Shown: positions 1 through 5,220 of the stretch, one piece after another
Layout: each line of letters starts with the position of its first letter
How positions within the stretch are numbered: position 1 is the first letter of the stretch
Origin: CAG-791 sp002390025
GTDB lineage: Bacteria; Bacillota; Clostridia; Lachnospirales; Lachnospiraceae
Assembly: GCA_946543465.1 (NCBI GenBank)
Contig: CAMNLR010000119.1
Location: 1-6,252, forward strand
DNA: 6,252 nt
Reading direction: 5' to 3'
Made by a program: the position numbers and the translations under genes
Notes under the pieces: generated by a model
Seen by the model: the letters and a program-made list of their open reading frames with translations, nothing else
Databases searched by the model: none
Told to the model about the DNA's origin: nothing

Positions 1-15
1 AACCCGAGTTAAACG

Positions 16-98
16 GCGTTCGCCCCATTCGCGGAGCGAATTTAGCATGGGCGAACGCAAGTTACTGTCACGCCCCTCGAGAGGGCGTGATCAGTAAC
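16..98. repeat. Two adjacent strong stem-loops, possible REP-like element
   Basis: Two inverted repeats lie two bases apart. The first pairs GCGTTCGCCCCAT (16-28) with ATGGGCGAACGC (47-58) with one extra C, and its interior holds a second perfect hairpin, ATTCGC (27-32) with GCGAAT (36-41) around a GGA loop. The second pairs GTTACTG and TCACGCCC (61-75) with GGGCGTGA and CAGTAAC (83-98), fifteen base pairs with a single T bulge at 91 and a 7-base loop. Neither is followed directly by a clean T-run, so they are poor terminators, although a T-rich stretch starts near 109. Closely paired GC-rich palindromes in a spacer resemble dispersed REP/BIME-type elements or a structured RNA. The identity is inferred, and the element may extend left of the window. 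Confidence 0.55.
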
Positions 99-124
99 GA
101 GAATAATTCTTTTTCGTTTTTCTC

Positions 125-153
125 TTGTATATTCCGGTCAATTAATTTATCAT
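125..153 (+). promoter_or_regulatory. Candidate promoter of the shikimate dehydrogenase gene
   Basis: TATCAT at 148-153 matches the -10 consensus at five of six positions. It lies 17 bases after TTGTAT (125-130), a weak -35 with three matches. The stretch from about 105 to 180 is very AT-rich, unlike the flanking gene. An alternative -10, TAAAAT at 160-165, has no good -35. The transcript leader would be about 85 nt. In AT-rich DNA such matches are common, so confidence is low. Confidence 0.35.
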
Positions 154-246
154 TTCAATTAAAATATACGGATTCATTGGCGGCATCTATAGAAGCTGTC
201 AATCAATATCCGTTACACCATCTATCGATCAGAAAAGGAGACTGCC

Positions 247-1125
247 ATGGAACGTCATCAGATTACCGGACACACCGAATTAACCTGTCTTCTGGCCTAC
301 CCGATCCGCCACTCAAACTCCCCGGCCATGCACAATGCCGCCTATGAGAAGCTCGGAAAGGACGTAGTCAACCTCGCCTTTGAAGTAGACGCAGAGCATC
401 TGGAAGCTGCAATGGAAGGCGTCCGTGCCATGAAGATCCTGGGCGGAAACATTTCCATGCCCAACAAGACCATCGTCCACAAGTATCTGGACGAGGTGGA
501 TCCCGCCGCACAGCTCGTCGGAGCCTGCAACACCTTCACAAACCACGACGGCTATCTCAAGGGCTATGTCACCGACGGTATCGGTTACATGGCTTCCCTC
601 AAGGATAACAACATCGACATCATCGGCAAGAAGATCACCATCGCCGGTTCCGGCGGCGCCGCGACTGCCGTTCAGATCCAGGCGGCTCTGGACGGCGTAG
701 CAGAGATGTCCATCTTTGCCCGCGATGACAAATTCTATGCAAATGCTGAGGAGACCGTCGAAAAGATCAATACCAAGACCAACTGCAAGGCCACTCTTTT
801 CCACCTCGAAGACCTGGCTGCCCTCAAGCAGGAGATCGCCACTTCCGTCCTCTTCACCAACGCCACCGGCTGCGGCATGAAGCCCCTCGAAGGCTACACC
901 TATATTCCGGACAAGTCCTTCTTCCGCCCTGACCTCATCGTCACCGATGTCGTCTATGCTCCGCCGGAAACCGCCATGCTCAAGATGGCCAAGGAAGTCG
1001 GATGTAAGACCATGAACGGCTCCGGCATGATGCTCTTCCAGGGCCTGGCTGCCATCGAGCTCATCATGGGCGAGAAGGTCGACAGCGAATACATGAAGGC
1101 CAAACTCGGCATCAAGTACGACTGA
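247..1125 (+). CDS. aroE: Shikimate/quinate dehydrogenase, AroE/YdiB family
   Basis: This NAD(P)-dependent oxidoreductase interconverts 3-dehydroshikimate and shikimate, and in the YdiB branch also 3-dehydroquinate and quinate. The protein has 292 residues, close to the 288 of E. coli YdiB. The N-terminal substrate domain shows AYPIRHSNSP (17-26), SMPNK with catalytic Lys74, GACNT (92-96) and TDG with catalytic Asp110. The nucleotide-binding domain shows the glycine loop GSGGAA (134-139), and the C-terminus has GMKPLEG, DVVYAPPET and GMMLFQG. From memory it resembles YdiB more than biosynthetic E. coli AroE: the cofactor-selecting stretch reads ARDDKFY (158-164) where YdiB has NRRDEFF, so Asp161 falls on the ribose-binding Asp of YdiB and NAD use is likely. 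The motif usually written NTDG is VTDG here. The start is fixed by AAGGAG (235-240) six bases before ATG. The gene stands alone, between its own leader and a terminator, and is convergent with the TRAP operon. Whether it acts in biosynthesis or in quinate/shikimate catabolism cannot be told here. Confidence 0.93.
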   Translation: MERHQITGHTELTCLLAYPIRHSNSPAMHNAAYEKLGKDVVNLAFEVDAEHLEAAMEGVRAMKILGGNISMPNKTIVHKYLDEVDPAAQLVGACNTFTNHDGYLKGYVTDGIGYMASLKDNNIDIIGKKITIAGSGGAATAVQIQAALDGVAEMSIFARDDKFYANAEETVEKINTKTNCKATLFHLEDLAALKQEIATSVLFTNATGCGMKPLEGYTYIPDKSFFRPDLIVTDVVYAPPETAMLKMAKEVGCKTMNGSGMMLFQGLAAIELIMGEKVDSEYMKAKLGIKYD

Positions 1126-1141
1126 GAATATGCCTGAATTC

Positions 1142-1184
1142 AAAAAGGCACTGCAGGAAATCTACTTCCCGCAGTGCCTTTTTT
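1142..1184 (+). terminator. Bidirectional intrinsic terminator between aroE and dctP
   Basis: GGCACTGC (1147-1154) pairs perfectly with GCAGTGCC (1171-1178). An inner GGAA/TTCC stem (1156-1159 with 1166-1169) follows across one mismatch, leaving a six-base loop. On the + strand the hairpin runs into six Ts (1179-1184), which ends the aroE transcript 16 bases after its stop codon. On the minus strand the five As at 1142-1146 become a T-run, so the same hairpin can stop the convergent dctQMP transcript, which has no nearer terminator. Confidence 0.88.
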
Positions 1185-1317
1185 GTATGTTTTACAATGC
1201 CTTTTTTATGCGTGGCAAAACCTTTTTTTGTGTTTTGCAAAGCCTTTTTTATGTGTGACAAAGCCTTTTTTGTATGTTTTGCAAAGCCTTCTTTCCGCGT
1301 TTTTTCAAGGCATTTTT
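1177..1317. repeat. About seven imperfect 22-bp T-tract tandem repeats
   Basis: The spacer carries tandem units of roughly GCCTTTTTT followed by GTATGTTTTGCAAA. The CC that opens each T-run falls at 1177, 1200, 1221, 1243, 1264 and 1287, with a degenerate seventh unit (CATTTTTG) at 1311. Steps are thus 23, 21, 22, 21, 23 and 24 bases. The first unit is the tail of the terminator hairpin. In several units a second T-run (GTTTTGC) lies about 10 bases after the first, giving T-tracts near helical phase. Because steps are not multiples of three and no start or Shine-Dalgarno is seen, the block is noncoding. It probably arose by slippage expansion of the terminator tail. A bent-DNA or transcript-end role is inference. 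Confidence 0.7.
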
Positions 1318-1340
1318 GTGCATGTGTTTTTGTTAAAAGA

Positions 1341-2351
1341 TCACTCCTCCACAATGGCAGTGTACTCGTCAAAGAGCTCCGCGCCGCAGTCCTCGCGGAT
1401 GGTCTCCCAGACCGGCTGACACATCTGCCGCATGTCCTCGTAGTCCTGCTCGGAAGGCGTGACGATCTCCATGCCGGCATCCTCCAGGTATTTGGTGGCT
1501 TCCTCGGCCTTCTGATCCGAAATATCCTTGGCGTCCGCCTGGGCCAGGCGCGCCGCCTCTTCGATGATGGCAGCCTGTTCTTCGGTGAGGCTGTCCATAA
1601 ACTTGCCGCTGGCGATCAGGGTGACGAGGTCCGGGACGGCATTGGTCCGGATCAGGCGCTTCTGCTGCTCATAGAGCTTGGCCGTCACGATCAGAGGGAG
1701 GGCGTTCTCCTGGGCGTCGATGGTGCCCTGCTGCAGACCGATGTAGACCTCGGAGAAGGTCATGGGGGTGGGATTGGCATTGACGCTCTTCCAGAACTGG
1801 ATGTGGTATTTGTTCTCCATGACCCGGATCTTCTGTCCCGCGATGGACGAGAGGTCTTCATAGGGTTTTGACATGGTCATTACGCGGAAGCCCTGGTCCG
1901 TGATCCCCAGGAAGCGGTAGCCGTGCTCCCTGTAGATCCTGCGGAATTCATCCATCAGCTTTTCGTTTTCCATATTTTTGCGGAAGGTGTTGATATCCGT
2001 ATAGACACAGGGCGTGTCAAAGACACACAGCTGGGGAATATAACTGACCTGGGGGGAGGGAGAGGCCACGATAAAGGGGATATCCCCGTCTTTCATGCTC
2101 TCCATCAGCTCAAGGTCTGTTCCCAGTGTGCTGTCCGTATAGACCTGGATCTTCATTTTGCCGTCACTGAGCTTGCTCACATAATCGGCGAAGGTCTGCG
2201 CGAACACATTGGTGACCGTCTCGCCCGAACTGCAGGTCGCGAGGGGCCAGGCAAAGTGCTGTTCATTTTTTCTGCTGCTGATAAAGCCATAGGCAATTGC
2301 AGCGAAAATGATCGCGATGGCGATCAGCTGTTTGATTCTTTTTCCACTCAT
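1341..2351 (-). CDS. dctP: TRAP transporter solute-binding protein, DctP family
   Basis: This extracytoplasmic receptor binds a carboxylate-containing substrate and delivers it to the DctQ/DctM membrane partners. The 336-residue length is typical of DctP. A basic start (KR at 4-5) and a hydrophobic segment (about 8-24) form a signal peptide or membrane anchor. No lipobox cysteine follows it, and no clear signal-peptidase site is evident. The body shows the family signatures: SDGKMKIQVY with LGTDLELMESMKDGDI (62-91), GFRVMTMSKP with Arg156, GQKIRV with Arg176, the residue expected to grip the substrate carboxylate, and FSEVYIGLQQGTIDAQEN (199-216). The 20-residue spacing of Arg156 and Arg176 equals that of Arg127 and Arg147 in the sialic acid receptor SiaP. 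The start has AGGAGG 12 bases upstream, a rather long spacing. It is the last gene of the operon, 34 bases after dctM. The substrate cannot be told from the sequence. Confidence 0.95.
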   Translation of the reverse strand: MSGKRIKQLIAIAIIFAAIAYGFISSRKNEQHFAWPLATCSSGETVTNVFAQTFADYVSKLSDGKMKIQVYTDSTLGTDLELMESMKDGDIPFIVASPSPQVSYIPQLCVFDTPCVYTDINTFRKNMENEKLMDEFRRIYREHGYRFLGITDQGFRVMTMSKPYEDLSSIAGQKIRVMENKYHIQFWKSVNANPTPMTFSEVYIGLQQGTIDAQENALPLIVTAKLYEQQKRLIRTNAVPDLVTLIASGKFMDSLTEEQAAIIEEAARLAQADAKDISDQKAEEATKYLEDAGMEIVTPSEQDYEDMRQMCQPVWETIREDCGAELFDEYTAIVEE

Positions 2352-2385
2352 ACTCTGTTATGACCTCCTATTCAGAAACACGATC

Positions 2386-3675
2386 CTAGACCAGCAGCAG
2401 GCTGATGGCCGGGATAAAGGTGATCAGCAGCAGCGCGATTATAAACATGCAGATCAGCGGGATCGCTTTTTTCGAGATGTCCATGACGGGAATATCCGTC
2501 ATAGCGCTGGCGACAAACAGGTTGACGCCGATGGGCGGGGTCACATAACCGATGGCCAGGTTGACAACCATCATGACACCGAAATGAATGCCTGTCATGC
2601 CAAAGCCCTTGACGATTGGCAGCAGGATGGGTGTCAGGATCAGGATGGCCGGCGTCGTGTCCATGAACATGCCGACGATGAGAAGGAAAATATTGATCAC
2701 GAGCAGGACGATGACCTTGCTGGTGAAGTTGGCCAGGATCCAGGAGCTGACGGTCTGCGGGACCTGCATGAGGGTCAGGACTCTGGAGAAAGCGATGGCC
2801 GCTGCCATGATAAAGAGGATGGGCGTATAGGTGCCCACTGCCTCGAGAAAGAGGTGGTAGAGCTCGGAGAGCTTGATCTCCCTGTAGACCACCAGGCCGA
2901 TCAGGAGAGCATAGAAAACAGAGATAACGGCCGCCTCTGTGGGAGAGGCAATACCGCTGTAAATACTGCCCAGAATGATCACAGGGGACAGGACAGCCAG
3001 AAAGCTCTCCTTGATGACGGCGGCAAAGCCTCTGCCGCGCAGTTCGTCAATATATTCCCCGATCTTCTCCTTGTCCTCGCCGTATTTTTTGCAGTGATAG
3101 ACTGCGTAGGCCATAAGGAGCAGGGCGATCAGGATGCCGGGGATGATACCCGCAGTAAAGAGGTCGCTGACGGATTCGCCCGAAGCAAGGCCGTACATGA
3201 TGAAGGGAATGCTGGGCGGAATGATGACGCCCAGGCTGCCTGCCACGGCGATGATGGCCACACAGAATTTCTTTTCATAGCCCAGACGCAGCAGGATGGG
3301 CAGTGTCATGCTGCCCACCGCCGCAACCGTTGCGACGCCGGAGCCAGAGATGGCGCCGTAGAAAAGGCAGGTGACGATGACCGCGCAGGGAAGGCCTGCC
3401 GTCCGCTTGCCGATCAAAAAAGAAAACAGATCGAAAAGTCGGCGTGAGATACCGCCCCTGGCCATGAGAATACCGGACAAAATGAACATAGGCACTGCCA
3501 GCATGGGAAAGCTGTTCAGAGCGTTGAACATGGCGCGGACAATATAGGTGGCGCTGGCCGTAAAGGACGCGTCAAAGGCACTGGGCAGGATACAGGCCGC
3601 CGCGAGCGCCATGGAAATCGGCACTGCCAGAAGGAGCAGGACCGCAAACAAAATCATTACAAATGCAGCAGACAT
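2386..3675 (-). CDS. dctM: TRAP transporter large permease, DctM
   Basis: This is the large integral membrane subunit that forms the ion-coupled translocation path of the TRAP transporter. Its 429 residues match the family's usual length of about 425-430, and hydrophobic segments run the full length, consistent with about a dozen membrane-spanning or re-entrant helices. Family motifs appear in order: VPMFILSGILMARGG (60s-70s), GSGVATVAAVGSMTLP with the conserved small-residue turn, GSLGVIIPPSIPFIMYG, SPTEAA, the duplicated-half motif MFMDTTPAILILTPILLPI, and GYVTPPIGVNLFVA near the C-terminus. Its ATG abuts the dctQ TAA without a spacer, and its ribosome binding site (AAGGGGGGAAG) lies inside the last dctQ codons, so translation is probably coupled. 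It keeps the two-protein DctQ plus DctM layout and is not a fused permease. Confidence 0.97.
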   Translation of the reverse strand: MSAAFVMILFAVLLLLAVPISMALAAACILPSAFDASFTASATYIVRAMFNALNSFPMLAVPMFILSGILMARGGISRRLFDLFSFLIGKRTAGLPCAVIVTCLFYGAISGSGVATVAAVGSMTLPILLRLGYEKKFCVAIIAVAGSLGVIIPPSIPFIMYGLASGESVSDLFTAGIIPGILIALLLMAYAVYHCKKYGEDKEKIGEYIDELRGRGFAAVIKESFLAVLSPVIILGSIYSGIASPTEAAVISVFYALLIGLVVYREIKLSELYHLFLEAVGTYTPILFIMAAAIAFSRVLTLMQVPQTVSSWILANFTSKVIVLLVINIFLLIVGMFMDTTPAILILTPILLPIVKGFGMTGIHFGVMMVVNLAIGYVTPPIGVNLFVASAMTDIPVMDISKKAIPLICMFIIALLLITFIPAISLLLV

Positions 3676-4200
3676 TTAGACTTCCCCCCTTTCGTGCTCT
3701 TCTTCTCTCTCACCCCTGCGGATCATGGCGATCCTGGAGATCAGTTTCTGAAGCAGACGGATCTCGCACAGTCCGAAGGAAATCACTGTGATCGACTGCA
3801 CGATCCACATGGGAATGCCCACGGCAGGACTTGCCGCCTTTCCCAGATAGGAAGCCCGCACAAAGTGATAGGCAAAAGGAAGCAGATAGCCGAAGAGGAC
3901 CAGCTCGACCAGATAGCTGACCAGGCGGAAGACGTGCACGCCCATGCCGCCGAAGTCGTCCCTGAACCACTCCACAAACTGCTCGATCTTGATGGATTTA
4001 CTGTTCTTCACACAGTAGCTGATGCTGAGGAAACCGGTCCAGATAAAGCAGAACCTGGTGATCTCCTCCGACCAGGAAAGTGAATTTCCCAGCGCGTATC
4101 TGGCAACGATCTGGATGCCCATGATGATCATCATGATAAACAAAAGCGCCACCAGAAGAATCTCTTCAAAATGCCTGTCCAGCCATTTGACTGCCTTCAT
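3676..4200 (-). CDS. dctQ: TRAP transporter small permease, DctQ
   Basis: DctQ is the small membrane subunit that pairs with DctM. The 174-residue product starts MKAVKWLDRHFEEILL and has four hydrophobic segments (about 13-33, 47-65, 88-110 and 128-146), as the family expects. The signature QIVARYALGNSLSWSEE, followed by TRFCFIWTGFLSISY, spans the first two segments, and the tail is highly charged (RRGEREEEHERGEV). I chose the ATG at 4200 because AGGGGGAG sits four bases upstream and because DctQ proteins usually begin just before the first helix. An in-frame ATG at 4293 would add 31 residues of unrelated composition and has only a distant purine-rich stretch. The gene heads the dctQ-dctM-dctP operon, the receptor gene being last. 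Confidence 0.93.
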   Translation of the reverse strand: MKAVKWLDRHFEEILLVALLFIMMIIMGIQIVARYALGNSLSWSEEITRFCFIWTGFLSISYCVKNSKSIKIEQFVEWFRDDFGGMGVHVFRLVSYLVELVLFGYLLPFAYHFVRASYLGKAASPAVGIPMWIVQSITVISFGLCEIRLLQKLISRIAMIRRGEREEEHERGEV

Positions 4201-4204
4201 GATT

Positions 4205-4212
4205 CTCCCCCT
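4205..4212 (-). promoter_or_regulatory. Ribosome binding site that sets the dctQ start
   Basis: The minus strand reads AGGGGGAG four bases before the ATG at 4200. It is the best Shine-Dalgarno match in the leader and favours the 174-residue form of DctQ over the longer reading frame that begins at 4293. Confidence 0.75.
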
Positions 4213-4259
4213 CTTTCTTCTTGAGATCTGCAGAAAAGGAATATGGCCCGCTTCTTCAG

Positions 4260-4290
4260 AAAAAGCCGGCTCCGGCAGCCGGTGTCCGGC
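4260..4290 (-). terminator. Candidate attenuator in the dctQMP leader
   Basis: On the minus strand CCGGCT (4282-4277) pairs perfectly with AGCCGG (4271-4266) around a five-base loop and is followed by C and five Ts (4264-4260), the form of an intrinsic terminator. It lies about 60 bases upstream of the dctQ start. The 5' arm can instead pair upstream: GCCGG (4290-4286), loop ACA, then CCGGC (4282-4278), extendable by two wobble pairs. The two hairpins share 4278-4282 and exclude each other, as in a transcription attenuation switch. No ligand domain or trans-acting factor is recognised. The terminator could be leaky rather than regulated. Confidence 0.5.
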
Positions 4291-4355
4291 CATTTCCGGA
4301 AGACTGCCCCTCTCCTGCTATTGTGTCAAAAATATAACATTCTCGCATACTCAAA

Positions 4356-4385
4356 ATTATATCTACAAAAAGGAAAGTTTGCACA
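4356..4385 (-). promoter_or_regulatory. Candidate promoter of the dctQMP operon
   Basis: A perfect -10 hexamer, TATAAT on the minus strand, lies at 4361-4356. Eighteen bases upstream is TGTGCA (4385-4380), a poor -35 with three of six matches. A weak -35 with a good -10 would fit an activated or operator-controlled promoter. Transcription from here gives a leader of roughly 150 bases that includes the candidate attenuator. Confidence 0.45.
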
Positions 4386-4416
4386 TGTAATCCTCATTTT
4401 AAACCATGAAACTTTC
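4373..4416. promoter_or_regulatory. Imperfect inverted repeat over the dctQ -35 region
   Basis: GAAAGTTT (4373-4380) and CATG (4384-4387) mirror CATG (4405-4408) and AAACTTTC (4409-4416), twelve matched pairs with a three-base insertion in the left arm and a 17-base centre. The left arm overlaps the candidate -35 of the dctQMP promoter. This placement suits an operator, but no known regulator site is recognised. Confidence 0.4.
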
Positions 4417-4475
4417 TACGCGAACCAATAGAGAGAATCAATAGGAATGTGGTTTGTGAATAATCTATAGCATAC

Positions 4476-4489
4476 ATGGCATATGCCAT
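4476..4489. promoter_or_regulatory. Perfect 14-bp palindrome upstream of the TRAP operon
   Basis: ATGGCATATGCCAT is a perfect palindrome centred between 4482 and 4483, about 115 bases upstream of the dctQMP -10 and about 35 bases past the superoxide reductase terminator. A dyad of this size could bind a dimeric regulator. It does not match a site I can name, and no regulator gene lies in the window. Confidence 0.4.
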
Positions 4490-4524
4490 TGCCAACCGCT
4501 GTAATCAGCTGCTGAGAGCCGGAC

Positions 4525-4561
4525 AAAAAAGGCCACCCGAATGGAGCATCCATCCGGGTGG
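4525..4561 (-). terminator. Intrinsic terminator of the superoxide reductase transcript
   Basis: On the minus strand CCACCCGGATGG (4561-4550), loop ATGCT, then CCATTCGGGTGG (4544-4533) forms a twelve-base-pair stem with one G-T wobble. Two Cs and six Ts (4530-4525) follow. The + strand version has an A-C mismatch at the same place and a weaker T-run, so the working direction is minus. It separates the superoxide reductase gene from the TRAP operon. Confidence 0.9.
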
Positions 4562-4615
4562 TCAGTATTTTTCATGTCGCGGCTATTGAAAAAACGACAG
4601 TACTCTCCTCTCACT

Positions 4616-4674
4616 TCCTCCCCATGCCGGGAGGACTGAACAGACAGTCAGATTGAAGATTCCTGAACAGGAAT
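4616..4674 (-). other. Three successive small hairpins in the dfx 3' region
   Basis: Reading the minus strand after the stop codon, there are three stem-loops in a row. ATTCCTG with CAGGAAT (4674-4659) has a two-base gap. GACTG with CAGTC (4649-4634) has a six-base loop. TCCTCCC with GGGAGGA (4635-4616) also has a six-base loop and shares 4634-4635 with its neighbour. None is followed directly by a T-run. They lie in a roughly 150-base 3' region that ends at the terminator near 4525. A role in RNA stability or as a 3'-derived small RNA is possible but unproven. Confidence 0.45.
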
Positions 4675-4683
4675 GGCCGTCAA

Positions 4684-5064
4684 TCAGATATCCTTTTTCC
4701 AAAGACCGTGCAGGTTGCAGTACTCATAAGCGGTGACGGCTTTGTCATCGACAAGTGTGAAGTCTGCAGCGGGAGCCTGGCCGGGCTCAAGGAACTTGCA
4801 CTGAACGCCCTTCTCGGTCTCGAGGGCAATGAAGGTGATGTAGTGGGCATCCAACATAGGGTGCTCGACGGAGCCGACTTTGACCTTGACAACGCCGTCT
4901 TCGACAGCGACATCGGGGACGTGTTTCTCTTTCGCGCCGTCGGTATCATTTGCGCGGACTTCACTCATAGGCTCGCCGCAACAGGAAGGTGAACATCCGC
5001 CTCTGTTGATCTTTACGACCATGCTGCCACACTTTTTGCATTTAAAAACTACGAGTTTTGCCAT
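4684..5064 (-). CDS. dfx: Desulfoferrodoxin, two-iron superoxide reductase
   Basis: This cytoplasmic enzyme reduces superoxide to hydrogen peroxide without making oxygen (EC 1.15.1.2), usually with electrons from rubredoxin, and is a standard oxygen defence of anaerobes. The 126-residue length is that of class I (2Fe) enzymes. The N-terminal desulforedoxin domain has the four ligands of the Fe(Cys)4 site: Cys9, Cys12, Cys28 and Cys29. The catalytic domain has EKHVP (46-50) with the Glu-Lys pair and His48, HPMLDAH with His68 and His74, and CNLH with Cys116 and His119. These are the four His and one Cys that hold the active-site iron. No ligand is missing. AAAGGGG five bases before the ATG supports the start. 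The gene appears monocistronic, with a promoter candidate upstream and a terminator downstream. PerR control is common in Clostridia, but no clear PerR box is visible. Confidence 0.97.
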   Translation of the reverse strand: MAKLVVFKCKKCGSMVVKINRGGCSPSCCGEPMSEVRANDTDGAKEKHVPDVAVEDGVVKVKVGSVEHPMLDAHYITFIALETEKGVQCKFLEPGQAPAADFTLVDDKAVTAYEYCNLHGLWKKDI

Positions 5065-5090
5065 AATAACCCCTTTCTTCTCCGGGAACT

Positions 5091-5159
5091 CTCCGCACTC
5101 TGTCCCTGCTCCGCACAGATTGCAGAGCCAAAGCCATTGCCGGTAGTTCTAGAGACCGG
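5091..5159 (-). other. Structured 5' leader of the superoxide reductase mRNA
   Basis: On the minus strand CTCTGCA (5127-5121) pairs with TGCGGAG (5115-5109) around a five-base loop, seven pairs with one wobble. The same GTGCGGAG stretch is repeated at 5098-5091, nearer the ribosome binding site, so CTCTGCA could pair with either copy. Further upstream CCGGT (5159-5155) and ACCGG (5144-5140) form a small hairpin. Pairing choices could affect translation, but the evidence is only the sequence symmetry. Confidence 0.35.
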
Positions 5160-5189
5160 AGACGATCGAATAATTGTTTTCCAGACTTC

Positions 5190-5220
5190 ATTATATCCTA
5201 TCCACAGCCACTTTTGTATA
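5190..5220 (-). promoter_or_regulatory. Candidate promoter of the superoxide reductase gene
   Basis: The minus strand has a perfect -10, TATAAT (5195-5190). TATACA (5220-5215), matching the -35 consensus at four of six positions, lies 19 bases upstream, slightly longer than ideal. It gives a leader of roughly 115-120 bases. The surrounding 5165-5280 stretch is AT-rich, in contrast with the GC-rich genes on either side. Confidence 0.5.

Noticed and set aside
87..347. 86-residue + strand frame overlapping the aroE start
   Set aside because: It has no ribosome binding site, starts inside the second palindrome and runs into aroE in another frame.
313..1143. 276-residue minus-strand frame opposite aroE
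   Set aside because: It is the antisense shadow of a gene with clear catalytic motifs. Its product has no recognisable family pattern and no good ribosome binding site.
1177..1317. CRISPR array
   Set aside because: Units are about 22 bases, degenerate and contiguous, with no distinct spacers and no cas genes nearby.
1112..1480. Minus-strand frame with repeated Lys-rich heptads (KHTKKAL-like), resembling a basic repeat protein
   Set aside because: Its first part is another frame of the dctP 3' end and the rest is the T-tract repeat read as As. Steps of 21-24 bases break the frame pattern, and no start with a ribosome binding site is present.
1197..1871. 224-residue + strand frame opposite the dctP 3' end
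   Set aside because: It begins in the T-rich repeats and continues as an antisense shadow of dctP, without a start signal.
2308..3447. 379-residue + strand frame opposite dctM
   Set aside because: Its product is extremely rich in Asp, His, Gln and Gly, as expected when hydrophobic membrane codons are read in antisense. DctM on the other strand is certain.
4201..4293. N-terminal extension of DctQ from the ATG at 4293
   Set aside because: The 31 added residues do not look like DctQ, the purine-rich stretch upstream is 13 bases away, and the ATG at 4200 has a better site. The DNA forms the leader hairpins instead.
4301..4329. Perfect TTGACA on the minus strand (4329-4324) as a dctQ -35
   Set aside because: The hexamer 17 bases downstream is CAGTCT, which is not a credible -10, and spacings of 16-18 give nothing better.
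4589..4594. T-run on the minus strand as a first dfx terminator
   Set aside because: No stable hairpin lies immediately before it. The nearest stem ends more than 20 bases upstream.
4680..5146. Other frames over the superoxide reductase gene
   Set aside because: They are shadows. All metal ligands of desulfoferrodoxin are present in the single frame annotated.
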